Assembly (NCBI GenBank): GCA_963678705.1
Contig: OY783203.1
Span: 30,899,505 to 30,963,504, forward strand
Length of the DNA: 64,000 bases
Source of the DNA: Panorpa germanica
Lineage: Eukaryota > Arthropoda > Insecta > Mecoptera > Panorpidae
Direction of reading: 5' to 3'
The translations under genes and the position numbers were made by a program. A model generated the notes under the pieces. That model searched no databases. It was not told the origin of the DNA and saw nothing but the letters and a program-made list of their open reading frames with translations. Position 1 is the stretch's first letter. Each line of letters starts with the position of its first letter. Positions 1 to 12,316 of the stretch are shown one piece after another.

Positions 1-273
1 ATCATTTTGTAGTTTCATAATGTGTCTGATGACGTCAACGATTCAAAGGTTGGCCACTGTGCTGTCATATACACGGAATTGGAGTAACATTATTTAAAAA
101 AAAAATATCTAAATAAGTGAAGTACCATTTTCATTCACTGTTTTATTTTATTTTGTATTTAATTTGAATTGTTTAGCATATGGCAATATGTGTACTCATT
201 TCCAGTACCATTTTTAATTTACTTTATTTTTTAAGTTTTCTTAGTTTTTTTTAGAACCTTACAAGGTCCAATC
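1..273. other. AT-rich stretch, no gene seen
   Basis: No reading frame, RNA gene or terminal repeat recognised. It holds a TGACGTCA palindrome at 30-37 and leads into the tandem duplication that follows. Confidence 0.5.
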
Positions 274-1013
274 TTTTAAATTAAAAGTATTAAATTAAGA
301 AAAACTATATTATATTATAACCTCCAAAATGTGACAATCTGTCAAAATGCAGTAGAATTTACTTGTAAAAGAAGTTTAATGTCAGTTTTTGAAAAATATA
401 GAAGAGAAAATAATTTCTATTACTAATTATTATTAAAAATACAAATTTTAATTAATTCACATACAATTTTATCGAACTGTCAAAATTTAATGCATAGGCA
501 CCAACTAAATTAACTAAACTTAAATTAGGACACAAATGTGAAAAGGAATGCTTAAACGAAAACCTGCAATCTAGATTACAATATTAAATAAAAACAGTAA
601 ATTAAATATCAAAACAGTGAGCGGGAATGAGGTTTTACCAATGTTTCTAAATTAAAAATATTAAATAATAAAAAAACTATATTATAATATAACCTCAAAA
701 ATGTGACAATTTGTCAAAATGCATTAGAATTTGTTTTTAAAGGAAATTCAATGTCAGTTTGTCAAAAACAAAGAAATAAAAAGAATTTCTATTACTAATT
801 GTTATTAAAAACAGCAACTTTAATTATTCCTCATTCAATTTTGTCCAACTATCAAACTGTCAAAATTTATATTACTAACGACGCATGCGCACCAACTAAA
901 TTAACTAAACTCAAATTAAAACATGAATGTGACAAGAAATGCTTCTTCTGAAAACCTGAAATATAGATTAAAATATTAAATAAAAACGTAAATTAAATAT
1001 CAAAATAGTGAGT
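274..1013. repeat. Two-unit imperfect tandem duplication (~370 bp unit)
   Basis: Two direct copies, about 274-624 and 644-1013. Shared landmarks in the same order are AACTATATTAT, AATGTGACAAT, TTTCTATTACTAATT, CACCAACTAAATTAACTAAAC and TAAATATCAAAA. The units differ by many substitutions and by a short insertion in the second copy near 850-890, so the duplication is old. No coding potential is visible. It could be a remnant of a satellite array or a local duplication; only two units are present. Confidence 0.8.
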
Positions 1014-2154
1014 CTGTTAATAGTAAAACTAAAACTAAATCTTTTTTTTAGAAATGATATCGTTTTACTTAAAAGTTTTTAACAAAAGCCAAAAAATGTT
1101 GCTTCATTTTTTGCAGTAGACTAGATAAACCTTAAAAATCAATATTTTTTCCCAAATATGTTTTTCTTATGAATCTCTGAGTGGAAACTGTATAGTCAGC
1201 AGTGACATCACGCAGTTTGTGAATTTAATATAGTAAATATGTACTACACGCATGATATAAAATACAGATGGCCCCTGTTATTGGATGACTGTTAATAATA
1301 GTATAAACAATAACATTATCAATTCTAACGATACAAATAAATAGAAATAAAGTCAATAAAAAATAAATTTTTTAAAAAGTGACATAAATCTGTTCTATTT
1401 GTTTACGTATTTATTATTATTCAGTTTATTTGATATTTTTTGAGTTCATTTTTATTTGATGGTATTTGGATTCCAGCTGCTATATTTACTAGCTGACTGC
1501 TGAATCAAGAAGTCAAGTCAGTAACATCTAAAGAAGAATAAGAAGGGTCTCAGAAAGTCCATCCACTGTACGCCTCGTACCTTGTCGACACAATCTACTA
1601 TACCAGTTGTGACTACCTTGTACCTTATACTCACTTCACTACAGTATTCGGCATCCTACCTACGTGAAATCGAGACTTATCCTGTCATCCCAAGGTGTCC
1701 CCTACGTTTTACCTCCTTTCCAACCTCCCTCTCCCCCCTACAGATCATGTCCAACGTGTGATAACTGCCATGTGCGAAATAATATTTTTTTTATTTTCAA
1801 CATTCACGTATTTCGTTCGAATGTGAATTAAATATTAATATACTTGACAGGCGCACAAAGAATTTATGTAAGTTAGGTGCAGATTAAATTCAAGACTGAA
1901 TTTAGAGGTTTTCCGTAAATTTTATCGCTTTTGACATTATGTCTTCATTGTCACATCTTGTCACACACTGTCAACACCTCCTCTCCACGGTTGTGACATC
2001 CCACATTTGAAAATAAAACATTTTTTTATTTCCGATGTTAAGGTAGTTGGTCCGAGATAGTCATGCTCAAAAATATAACTCAGCAACCTAAAATTATAAT
2101 GTAGCTGAAACGTTAGTGTCAAATAGTCTCGTTAAAAACTTTTGTGAAAGTACA
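1014..2154. other. Non-coding stretch with TE-end-like GT/C-rich patches
   Basis: No gene seen. Around 1720-1800 and 1935-2035 there are pyrimidine-rich patches with GTCACA and GTGACATC words, like those in the elements at 6480-6700, 29473-29663 and 40370-40450. They are probably decayed copies of one MITE superfamily, but no paired inverted repeat was found here. Confidence 0.35.
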
Positions 2155-2155
2155 G

Positions 2156-2300
2156 TCTCACTGTTCTCACTACATGTAAATAGTATCTACACATACATAC
2201 ACGTATACACGTATATACATTCACGTATTCTCACTGTTCTCACTACATGTAAATAGTATCTACACGTATATTCACATACATACACGTATATACACGTATT
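2156..2300. repeat. Minisatellite-like 73 bp duplication with ACGTATA repeats
   Basis: The segment beginning TCTCACTGTTCTCACTACAT occurs at 2156 and again at 2229. Each copy is followed by runs of ACACGTATA/ATACATACA. The period is 73 bp and the copies are nearly identical, which points to a recent slippage-type duplication. Confidence 0.8.
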
Positions 2301-3093
2301 TTCAATGTTTACAAAATTTTATTTCTGTAATGGCGTGGACAATAATTTCCATTTTATTTTATGTGATTAATAACTACTGTTTCTATAATATATTAAATTT
2401 TTATTGAATTCCTTTGAATCGTTTTTATTTTATTCGATAAAAATAACATTGAAATTACTATTTCCCATAAGAGCCTGTGTTAAAATAACAAAACTTTAAT
2501 ATCGTTTTTCTCAATAATGGAGTGGTAAATTTTAATCGACCTGAGGTCAATATGTCTTATAATTAATTAAAGAGCAATTAAATGAAGTTTTATTAAAATC
2601 CTTTGAAAAGTCATTCCACGATACAACTACCTTAAGTCCTTGTGTTCAACGTCACTTGTCAAGCTTCTCCATGGTTTCGGTGATGGTTTTCTAACGCAAG
2701 AAATAATACTTAATAAGTTCATAAAATTCACTTTTCTCCATTTTTGTTAAAATTTACGAGGTTGTGGTAAACGAGGTCATGTAGTTACATGACACAGCTT
2801 GCTCAAAATTTCACAGTAGTCTACTAATAGTTGGTAGTTGATAAGAGCAGTGTTGCATTTAAAGTGACTGCGTCGTAATTTAAAAAGTCACAGATTCTCA
2901 GTCTCAGGTGATTTAAAGGACCGAGGAAGTCCAGGTATTCGTCTTGTCGCAACTACAGTTTGTCTGAAGATTTCCAATTAGGGGCAGGGGCCAACGAGGC
3001 TAAAAACAGCAATTACAAAAGGCGCGAAAAGTAGGCCTCAACGGTAAACGCACCCTCCTTACTGTTTCAACGCATGATGGCAACTGAACTATG

Positions 3094-3213
3094 TTGGGAT
3101 AAAACTTTATTGTCCCGCCTCTCGAACGAGACTACTAACGCTCCGCTACATCATCAACTGACTAAATGGCGCGCTTTTTAAAAAAGGAAGTTATGCTGCC
3201 GCACCCTGTATAT
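3094..3213 (+). repeat. Interspersed repeat, copy 1 of 2
   Basis: About 115 bp matches 53543-53662 at roughly 90% by eye. Shared blocks are AAAACTTTATTGTCCCGCCT, CGCTCCGCTAC and ATGGCGCGCTTTTTAAAAAA. The base composition is more GC-rich than the surroundings and no open frame is evident. It could be a terminal part of a retroelement; the class is not recognised. Confidence 0.7.
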
Positions 3214-5440
3214 CACACTATAGTGTAAAGTTAGTAGGGTATATTAATATTTGACATGAAAAGCGAATTTACATTAAATACATATGAAATAACAATATGT
3301 GAAACATCTAGTAATCTATAGAATAGTAGTACCTAGACAGTAATGAGAACATTTACCAAGTTAAGCTATTCAGCTTCATACAATATACGATATATCGATC
3401 CACTTTAAAGAGCACCTACGGTTTCAACAAAATTAATAATTGTCACATTCCGTGACAGATAATCACAAACATAATCCACCATAATTATCGTTGCTTGTTT
3501 TGAGTATTTGTAGCTGCAAAACAGTAACGGGAGAACCACTTGCGTTATAAGTAATAAGCCGGGGTTCTTAAAGCAAACCCCTCTTATTTCGAGGGTCTGA
3601 TACGTACCCTTACATTAATACGCTTTAAGACTTGTAATAAGGGTGACATATAAAAGGACAAGCGAGAAAAACAAAAAGAAAAAAGAAAAACAATTTTATT
3701 TACACGTACAGAGAAAATAATAGACATGTAATAGTTAATTACATAAAAAGTAAAAAGCATTGAAAAAAAATCAATGAAAAAATAGTAAATTGTCACTATT
3801 GACTATTTTGTATTCTGTAAGCAATATAAATAGTCCACAACGCAATTAGTTGCCTTTAATTAAATGTAATTATGTTTGTGACAGAATGACATATGGCGTT
3901 TTGATTAAATAACACAGAAATAGCTATAACTATAACATCTGTTGAAAGATTATGGTATACTCGGACATAGTGTAATTATATTTTAAGCTCACTTTTTAAT
4001 AATTGATGTTCTTAGTCAATGGGCAAGGTACTAAACGACTTTCTATTTTAAATATTTATTTGAGTGCATTAACTTTTGATAGTAATTTGCACTTAAAATA
4101 ATATGTACTTATATAAACATTGATATTAAGCGGAGAGGTAAGGTCAAATCGATACAAAAAAAGCATATTTTCGATAATGTTTTTTGATGACACAGTTAAT
4201 ATATAATTATTTCTATAATAACTACATGATAAAATAACATTTAAAGAATACTTTGTAAAATTTTCATAAAGAAATATCCAGGCATTGAAAGAGAATCTCG
4301 AAAAAAAAGTTTCATTGCGGTGCAATTCATAACTCATCACTGGATTATTTGAAATTAAAAAAGCAAAATGATTTCATTAGCTGATAAGTTTCTGCAGGTA
4401 ACCCTGTCGAGTTTTAACTTAGCACTTAGAAGTCAAAATACCGATGTTTCATGATGTAAAGAAAGAGTGTGCAAAATTTCAAAAGGATCGATGCAGTAAT
4501 TTTTTAGCTAGAAAGGACACCGACTCTGAAAAAGCCAAGTGTGAGTAAAGCGCGTTTAAAAGTTTCAAAGAAAGACGAAACCAGATCAGAGAGGTGAAGA
4601 CTTAAAACTCTATATCTCCGACAGTCTATATTATAACCAACTCTATATTTACTCCAATCGACTTCAAATTTTCACACAATAAACTTAATATATAGTACAT
4701 TAGTATAAATAAATAAAATAAAATGAAAAAAAAAATTGAAACCTTACTCCTCCCTTAAATTAGATTCATTGGTAAAGTCAATAACCTATAATATGCTTTA
4801 GAAGCTGTTCTAAAATTTATACAGTTTCTTTTTGAGAGTCATATACATTATTTTGTAATAATTAATATCTGTATTTAATATAAATTATTCTATTTAATAT
4901 AATTAATTTTATTTCTTTATATTTCATAATCTGAAACTCACATTTTAGATGAAAACCATAAATGAACACTAAAACTCAGTGAATGGGAATGGAGCTTAAT
5001 GCTAATTAATGTGTATTGTAATCAACAGTTTTTTCTACTAAGTAATATGAGTTGCTTGTATACTAGGAGTAATACTCAATGCTTTAATCAATGTGATGAT
5101 TTTCAAAGTTATTATACTTTACATTTGATTTATTTCGAGTATTAATAATTGAATTTATAAGTTCCGTTTATGTTTTCCTTTTTTTATCTTATATGTTTAC
5201 GTACACTGTGATGATACACAGTAAATATACTATGTGAACATACTTGGTTGGTGTAATATATTACAATTATATAGTTTACTAATTAGTTACTACCACCAAG
5301 ATCTACACCGATGGCGGCTCTAGGCCCTTCTGCGCACACCACCGCAACCCTCTGCTCATTAGGTTTTTGTAATAATTATTAACAAGTTATTGCCCCAACG
5401 GCTGAGTATAAGCATAAAGTTTCAGCGCTATTCATTTTTG
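3214..5440. other. AT-rich stretch, no gene seen
   Basis: Short open frames on the minus strand here (for example 3584-3796 and 4056-4340) have low-complexity composition rich in Phe, Tyr, Ile and Asn, as expected by chance in AT-rich DNA. No element ends were recognised. Confidence 0.5.
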
Positions 5441-5521
5441 TTGGTACTACTTAAAAATCATATGGATTTGTCAATAGTGGCGCCATCTACACGTCATCCT
5501 ACGAACTTATTGAGTGATGTG
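5441..5521 (-). mobile_element. Fragment of long-TIR MITE (mariner-type)
   Basis: Carries the outer arm of the element also seen at 17604-17800, 27401-27645 and 50526-50912. Diagnostic words are ATCATATGGATTTGTCAATA, GTGGCGCCATCTACA and AACTTATTGAGTGATG. Only one arm is present, so this is a solo or truncated end. Confidence 0.65.
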
Positions 5522-5682
5522 TTATTCTCAACCGAAGGAGTAGCAAGAGTAGGCCGTAGGTCTCTGCAAAAACTCGGTTCCGTTTATGACTAAATACAAT
5601 TATAGATTTAATACAACATATTGATTCAACTAGATACAATAAAATTGCCATAGCTTTGTCACTTTGTTATTTTATTATAAGG

Positions 5683-6013
5683 TACTAGCTGTCCCGGCCA
5701 CGCGTTGCTGTGTCTAACGTTACATAGCGCCATCTATTGAATATTTACTCAATCTAGTCAACAAAATATTTACTCAATCTAGTCAACAGATGTCGCCATC
5801 ATCGTCGCCAGATGTCATATGTCATATACAGATAATTAATAGACAAATAATTTGCAATAAGATAATATTGCAATCATAAATTGAGATGTAAGCTATCCTA
5901 TCTTTCAAGTTGGATCAAACTGCACACGGTGTACAAATTTAATTAAAATCGGTTAAGTAGTTTAGGAGTCCATCGCGGACAACACAGTGACACGTAATTT
6001 ATATATATTAAGA
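5683..6013 (+). mobile_element. Decayed non-LTR (LINE/SINE-type) 3' fragment
   Basis: Begins ACTAGCTGTCCCGGCCACG and ends with the block CGGTTAAGTAGTTTAGGAG, CCATCGCGGACA, CACGTAATTTATATATATTA. This type of AAATCGGTT..GTAGTTT..GGAG ending is a common insect interspersed repeat that I associate with non-LTR retrotransposon tails, but the family is not determined. It contains a ~25 bp internal tandem duplication (ATATTTACTCAATCTAGTCA twice, 5743-5785). No protein frame survives. Confidence 0.6.
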
Positions 6014-6479
6014 TGATAAAATCGTAATTGCGAAACAACTACCTAATAAAATCCATATAACAGAATTAGTTTTATCTAGTTTTCCAGCAATAACATGCTT
6101 TTAATGATTTTGATTTTTAACATTTTAACTATCCAGTGATTACGATAGCAGTATGTGCATGCAGTTTATAAAAAGTTTTGATTGAAACACTGATTTGTTT
6201 AATGACCATGTCTGGAAAATAGATTTACTGATGAAACATACACGCGACGTGAGTTTTCCATTTTACCCACAACATGTCATGGTCATACAGACTACAGAAT
6301 ATATACTGCAAAATAATCGTACTGGTGCTAAATATAAAATACGTACTGATAAAAGCAGAGCCGCATTAAGTCATCTGAGTTGGTGTGACTATCAGCCAAA
6401 ATCATCAATAAAATAACTCACACAAATTCAATAAAAGAAAGTCTTTTAGAAACCCCGTATACAAAAATTTACAATAAAT

Positions 6480-6700
6480 TAACTCACACAAATTTCGTAG
6501 CATTTTAGCACCCCTTTACACTCCCCCTTGTCACGTCTTGTCACACATTGTGATCCCCCACTCTGGATTGTGACGTCTCGAATATAAAACGAAATATTTT
6601 TTTTGGTTTTAGAATTGAAGATTAGACATGGCTCCCGCTCGTTGTGTCACATTTTGTATTGACTCTCCTTTGAGTGTGACGTAATTAATGGATAAATAGC
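6480..6700. mobile_element. Partial MITE related to 29473-29663
   Basis: The right end GTGTGACGTAATTAATGGAT (about 6676-6695) is two changes from the perfect 20 bp terminal repeat of the 29.5 kb element. The interior has the same GTCACATTTTGT / TTGTGAC and C-run style sequence. A matching left terminus is not visible, so the copy appears truncated or decayed. Confidence 0.55.
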
Positions 6701-7604
6701 TGAAAATTTAAAGCTCCAACGCAAAATAAAATGTATTTAGTTAACACCTTCCGTAGGCACTCACTTCTTTAAAAAGCTCTTTAAAAAATTAGGTAAATTA
6801 CGTCTCAGTAGCAAACCGAAATTTATAGTTCCTTATGTTACCTTTACTACCGCAGCTTACCCAACTTTTGGGCAATAGTGAAAGTTGGTTTTTATTATTA
6901 TTCTGCAAGAAATATATAAAAACTGGCCATCATACTTTGAGAGTGAGAGTGAGGTTTTTATGTACCTTTTGCAAAAGTGCCCCGCTTTCAAGATAGCAGG
7001 TACGTATACGTTCTTAACTTCATATTACACTATTTATTCTCAAAATTTCATTTTTGCTAAAACGTCGTATATTTGGGGGTTCAGGAATCTTACTCCATTA
7101 AGCCCTTTTAACATATTGGTAAATCCGGCACTGGATACAAGCAAAAAATTCATTGTAATTTAAAAAAAATATATGTAAAAATGACTTCATTTATAACACC
7201 CTTATTTTTCACACTTGAAAACATTTTTATACGCATTATGATATAACATTAGCGGTTCTAATTGACCTAGGGGTTGAAAGGTCGGTGAGAAGGTCGAAGG
7301 AAACGATGTTCTGAATATGTTAAAGGATGTAGCCGACGATGTAATTAACATGTTCGAGAATATCAATGATGTTTATTAACGTGTAAAAAATATCCAATAA
7401 AATCAAGGCTTTTTAAAAGGCTAGATTCATGCAAAATGGAAGTAAAACTTGTCTTTTTCCTGAAATGATTAAAACATTTACAAATGTAAATTTATATCGA
7501 GATATGGTGGCTATGACTACCCAAATTAAAGTAAAATGAAAATTTTAAATTTAAAGAAATAAATAAGGTTATATTCCAAGTTCATATTCTATATTTATAT
7601 TCTA

Positions 7605-7765
7605 AATTAAGGGGGGACGGTGGTCTTGAATTTTAAAAAAATTGAATGTCTTTTTTGATATTTCGAAATTATAGTCTTTTAAGAATATACTGTTAAATTT
7701 TTGTAAGGATATTGCCAATATTTTCGATTCTACAGCCGTTTTAGCATATATCATAGTACAAATAG
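7605..7765 (+). repeat. Interspersed repeat end (TTAAGGGGGG type), copy 1
   Basis: Starts TTAAGGGGGGACGGTGGTCT and runs into blocks shared with 57734-57866: ATATTTCGAAA, AATATACTGTTAAATTT, GTAAGGATATTGCCAATA and CTACAGCCGTTTTAGCATAT. The TTAA plus G-run start resembles the ends of the element at 37697-38409, but the opposite terminus is not found here. Confidence 0.65.
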
Positions 7766-7879
7766 AACAAAATACAAATAGAATTTGATTGTTTTGTCCC
7801 AACAATTCTAGAAAATTTTCCACGGACGTCCATGAAATAACTATACACTTGGAAAAGCATCGAACAAAACCTTGTTCCA

Positions 7880-9718
7880 TTCAAATCGATTTCCCAGGGT
7901 GCTTTTCAATTTTATGACTATGGAATTTCCCCCGCGACTGCTGCATATGATTGACGATGCTTGTTTTACTTCAATTAAATAGTAATATGAGATTACTTAT
8001 ACATCTACATTCTATATCACATTATTACATGTTATTATTATTCTATTTCCGTTATTAAGGTCAAAGGAGCTCATCTAGTAATGCGATTACCACCGGATCA
8101 GTAATAATATTACATTATATTTATTTTTATACGTTATACGATTTTTCAAGTACACTAGAATAAACATAGACCGTTCATTTTCTTCTTCAGAGCTACTTCT
8201 ATCTGCTTGAGAACGTCTTAGACCCTTAATAAGGTCCCCTTGATGTAATCACCAGCGTAGAAAAATTAATAAAACCATTAAAAGGTATTTTAAGTTCATA
8301 AAAGAAGATTCCTCTTATTAAGTTGTATATTAAATTGTAAATGAAATTAGATAATACTCGTAATTTGACATTTCATATATAAAAATATTTTAGCTACAAA
8401 AGACATACAAATTATAACCTAAAAAATTATATTTCAAAATACACACATAAAGGAAATTGAGAAGGCAAATCCTGATCACTTTCTGTGGCAATGTGAGAAA
8501 ACAGTAAAAGCAAGGAATGGACTTCAAACGGCGATGTTACAGACTTCGTTAACGCTTTCTATTAACAACGCCTTTTTAGTTTCGAAACCGAGATTTGAAA
8601 CAACAGTGGCTATGGATAGATTGTTCTTTTTGTAGGATTATAAAGTTAAAAAAAAAAAAAATATTGGGGACGATAAAAGACAACTTCCAACTATGTAAGC
8701 GCTTTTTGTGGTGTAGCTTCATATATGAAAACAAAGCAGTCTAGTGGTAAGTTCTATGTTTTCGTTACCATGGAAGCTATTATAAATATTATATATTTAG
8801 TTTGAGACTAGAAACTTCTGAGCACAATCTAACACGTGAGTTTTACTCAGAGTAGCATCACCGAACTATGCTTGGAGTCTTTACAAAATTTTAGTCGATT
8901 TCACACCTTCGTTGGCGAGAAAACAACTGATAACAATTGCGTTGCGCAACATATTTTGCTTTAATAACACAGTTAATGATAGCGGTATTAATGTCAGATT
9001 AATTAGTTACAGATTCTATAATAAAAAACCAACAAATATTATTATCAAATGAAAATAATGAAGTTGGTTGAATTTCAAAACGATAAACATCTTAACAACT
9101 CTTTAGGTTATAATAATAAGTCAAACAATCAGCGGTGGCCTTAACGATCAGTAATAAAACGTTTAAAACGAATTAAAATATTTATTTGATGCCAAACAAA
9201 GCCATAAAATATAAAACGACAATATTACAACACTAATACTCGTACGAAGTAAGCAGACGTCTAAGAACATTCAAATAAAACTTAATTAAAGATATTACGA
9301 CAATAATAATAACCCCACCGCACCCACGTTATATAGCTAGCCAATATTATTTCATTTTCATATGAAAAATGATAAATTAAACTGAATTTGCTGAACTGTA
9401 GGAACTTATTTCGACTTTAAACTTTTTAAAACTATAAACTAACTTAAAACTTGATAGTACAGTGTTCTTTTGTAATAGACCGTGTTATCACCTATAATGT
9501 GCTATAATAAAATGAATTTTCGGTTATTATTATCGCAATTATTCCATTTTTTTCACCAATAATCTTTTAAAGAAAGAACGATTTTAACGCGTTTAAGATG
9601 CACATCGAAAATATTGATTCGTTGCGTCAAGTGTATCTTTTTCAATTTATGAGTAACCTTAAGTAACGATCTTCTTAACGAGGCTACGATATTTTAAGTG
9701 TGTTTCAATCGTTACGTG
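7880..9718. other. AT-rich stretch, no gene seen
   Basis: No gene recognised. A weak minus-strand resemblance to the tail of the tRNA-derived SINE family lies around 8675-8740 (words GTGTAGC and TCATATATGA). TACTCGTA motifs occur at 8355 and 9237. Confidence 0.4.
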
Positions 9719-9721
9719 TAA

Positions 9722-10860
9722 GGTCTGTCACACACTGCAAGCGAATTTAAGCGAATTTTGACCGGACCTATCTTTTTCTATGAGAACTCTGGACACTGCA
9801 AGCGACAAAGCCGTCCCAATACGGGCTTTACGTAGCTCTCATACTGGAAGCGCATATTAGCGAATTTTAACCAAACGTATACATGCTACAACTGTAAACC
9901 TATCCGAACCTTGTAAATGCAATCAGCCGTCTCGGACTGGAAAGATATGGAACGAAATGCAATTGTCTGTGTTATAATAGTGGTGTATCAATAAAAATTG
10001 AAGTAAAAGTTTGCTCTCCTGATAAATTATGTCAGTGCAAAACAACTCCAATACACCCTACAGTACACAAGTTTGACTTGGCGTACTGTCGTATCGGTAC
10101 GTGGTATGTATGTATTGTGACACAACACATGCAAAGAACACTGAAAGGAGTTCTAGCTGCTCAATCAAGCCGCCGATTTACGTCCGAATGGGCTTGTGTC
10201 CTATGTCTTAATTTCTATAAAAGTGTACTATATATTGATAAAGTGGGTTACTAGAACCTCAAATGTTAAATTATTTTTTAATAACTCCTTATATGTTAGG
10301 AGATATTAACAATTAAAAAAATCATTTTGTCCCTTTAATTATTAAAGGGATTAACGTTGTACACATTCCAAGTGCATGTGACATCACAATCCTTGTGTAA
10401 GGTTACCAACCTTACAGCTCATAAATCTCTGTTATATGTATTTATATATCAAAATATCAAATATTATTTACAACTATTTCAAGGAACAATAAAATTTTAA
10501 TATTATGTCTGCCTTAGCAGCGTTAAATAAAATAAAAACCTATTATTCTTTGACTTGACTTGATTATTTGATTACCAACAGCTACAAAACATTACCACAG
10601 CACTGACCTACTCAACAAATAACTGACGTTAAAATACATTTCACATCATAAAAATATGGCCGACCATTTCAAGCGCTAAAACTACAATTCAAACTTTTAA
10701 TTGCTATATCCGTCAATATTTAGATATTTAATAAAATAGACACGCCAATACACATTTATTAACATCAATTTCAATCAACAATTGAAAAATCGACCACTAA
10801 AAAATGAGGACACAAGCCCATTCGCTGTCGCTTAAATACGCTTACAGTGTGTGACAGGTC
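9722..10860. mobile_element. Harbinger-like TIR element (TAA target duplication), interrupted
   Basis: The left terminus GGTCTGTCACACACTG followed by CAAGCG is mirrored on the right by CGCTTACAGTGTGTGACAGG-TC, about 20 of 22 bases complementary. TAA flanks both ends (9719-9721 and 10861-10863). A 3 bp TWA duplication is the classic signature of PIF/Harbinger transposons, so that superfamily is inferred; no transposase frame is visible. The element is interrupted by a different TIR element at 10188-10821, so the outer copy itself is about 505 bp and probably non-autonomous. Confidence 0.7.
10188..10821 (+). mobile_element. GGGCTTG-family TIR element, copy 1 (nested)
   Basis: Ends are ATGGGCTTGTGTCCT and AGGACACAAGCCCAT (inverted). 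The interior is shared with copies at 22170-22687 and 43355-43942 and a diverged piece at 28480-28640. Shared blocks include CTCCTTATATGTTA, GCATGTGACATCACAA, ATGGCCGACCATTTC and TATCTCCGTCAATATTTAGA. No frame is open, so it is non-autonomous. Its superfamily is unknown to me. It lies inside the Harbinger-like element and is therefore the younger of the two. Confidence 0.8.
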
Positions 10861-11049
10861 TAATAATTTACCCTCCGCAAATTTATTCCGATTGGATTCA
10901 ATTATAATTTTGATTTGGTCATCATAAATATCACTTTTAAGTAAAAAATCTCTAAGACAGAATTGTTTAAACCAATTCACACAAGTACGATTCACAATCT
11001 TGACATAATTCTTTGTAAGCGTCACAATTTTCTTCCCTAAAAGAAAAAA

Positions 11050-11102
11050 ATATGCATCGAAATATATCGAAATGTATCGATATATCATATATATCGAAAA
11101 TG
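11050..11102. repeat. Short TATCGA tandem with DRE-like TATCGATA
   Basis: Four imperfect TATCGA units lie between 11060 and 11098, including one TATCGATA, the sequence of the Drosophila DREF binding site. With no gene nearby, a regulatory role is only a possibility; a simple repeat is the plainer reading. Confidence 0.4.
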
Positions 11103-11339
11103 TTAACACGGCATGAAAAAATTGTTCGAATGCATTTCATAATATTGACAGAATTATATCAAAACAAACCCAACACTGAATTGTCTGTCTGTCTGACGAA
11201 ATTACTTAGATGCCAATCTTATATCTGGAATAAATTAAGATTATATTTTTCTCGTGGATCGTGGCTTTGTACCATATTTTTGTCTTCTATGTTCACCGCT
11301 TCATTATTTTCCCGAATCGATCAACCAGATTAAATGCCA

Positions 11340-11390
11340 ATACGGCTCCGGCACCGGCATTGGCATAGGCATCGATATCGGCACCCTTGT
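11340..11390. repeat. Imperfect 6 bp GGCAYN tandem
   Basis: Consecutive GGCACC, GGCATT, GGCATA, GGCATC, GATATC, GGCACC units. On the plus strand they would read Gly-Thr-Gly-Ile repeats, but the surrounding frame has no other sign of coding. Confidence 0.6.
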
Positions 11391-11812
11391 AAAGATTATT
11401 AAGGGTTCAACCCCATTTTTCTATTACTCTTTGCTATAAGACGATTCAATATCAGAGGAAAAGCGAGTTTAGTGAACCGTGTATACCGTTTAAATAAATA
11501 ATATTGCGTATGAAATATTTTTTGTCTAGAACCGCGATTGAAGAAGTATTACTATACTACTGGTATATAGTAAAATATGAAATATATTCGATAAAAGAAG
11601 CTTGTTGAATGTTTATTATTAGCAATATATATTTTACTAGCAGGCAAACCCATAGATATCTTATATTAAAGTACTTTTGGACACCGGCTAAATTATTCCT
11701 TGGCATCTCAAGTACGTTATCACTAGAGAAGAAATACCGAGACATATTCACAATCCTAGGATCAGGTCCGGGAATAATCATAAAGAATTTATTGTTTTTT
11801 TTAACTATCTAA

Positions 11813-12316
11813 TGGTACGTTCCACTAAGCGTTCACAACGTCCAAAATAATCGAAAACGTCACTAATGACGTCATTAATTTCGCTCACATCGACCCATCT
11901 GAAGAGTTGGGTCGTAGTGGTCGTTGTTGAGGATTTCGGCGCAATGTTTAAACATAACGCAAAACTTAAAGATGATGATGACAGAAAAAATTACTTTATA
12001 TGATTCGGATAGAGATATTTTATTGGATTTTATTTTATTATATAAATATGTTAAATAAGCTAAATAAAATTAATTTTAATTCACATTTAACTGCCATGTA
12101 TACACTTTTCCTCATACCATAACCTAACTTAATAAATAAACAATGTTCATTATCATTTAGAATATATTTCTTTCATGAAAAACTTATTTAGTTTATAGTT
12201 ATGCTACAGAGCTATTTAATCAACTATCGCAATCCTTATTTTTTCAACGCTCGCAACCAAGTGGAACTGCAGAAAAACTGAGCGTGATTGTTGTGAACGA
12301 TTAGTGTAACGCACCT
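11813..12316 (+). mobile_element. Harbinger-like MITE with TAA duplication
   Basis: The left end GGTACGTTCCACTAAGCGTT pairs with right end sequence whose complement reads GGTGCGTTACACTAATCGTT; both continue CACAAC. TAA occurs at 11810-11812 and 12317-12319. Around 11975-12050 the plus strand reads Asp-Ser-Asp-Arg-Asp-Ile-Leu-Leu in a short open stretch. This resembles the acidic then Leu-rich start often seen in Harbinger proteins and may be a relic, though this is weak. Length is about 504 bp, so it is non-autonomous. Confidence 0.65.

Noticed and set aside
5300-5350. IYTDGG reading at 5300, like the RNase H start of retroelements
   Set aside because: Six residues only; no further RNase H motif follows in any frame.
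10771-11109. 112-residue minus-strand frame
   Set aside because: It overlaps the end of two TIR elements and unrelated flank, so it is a chance frame.
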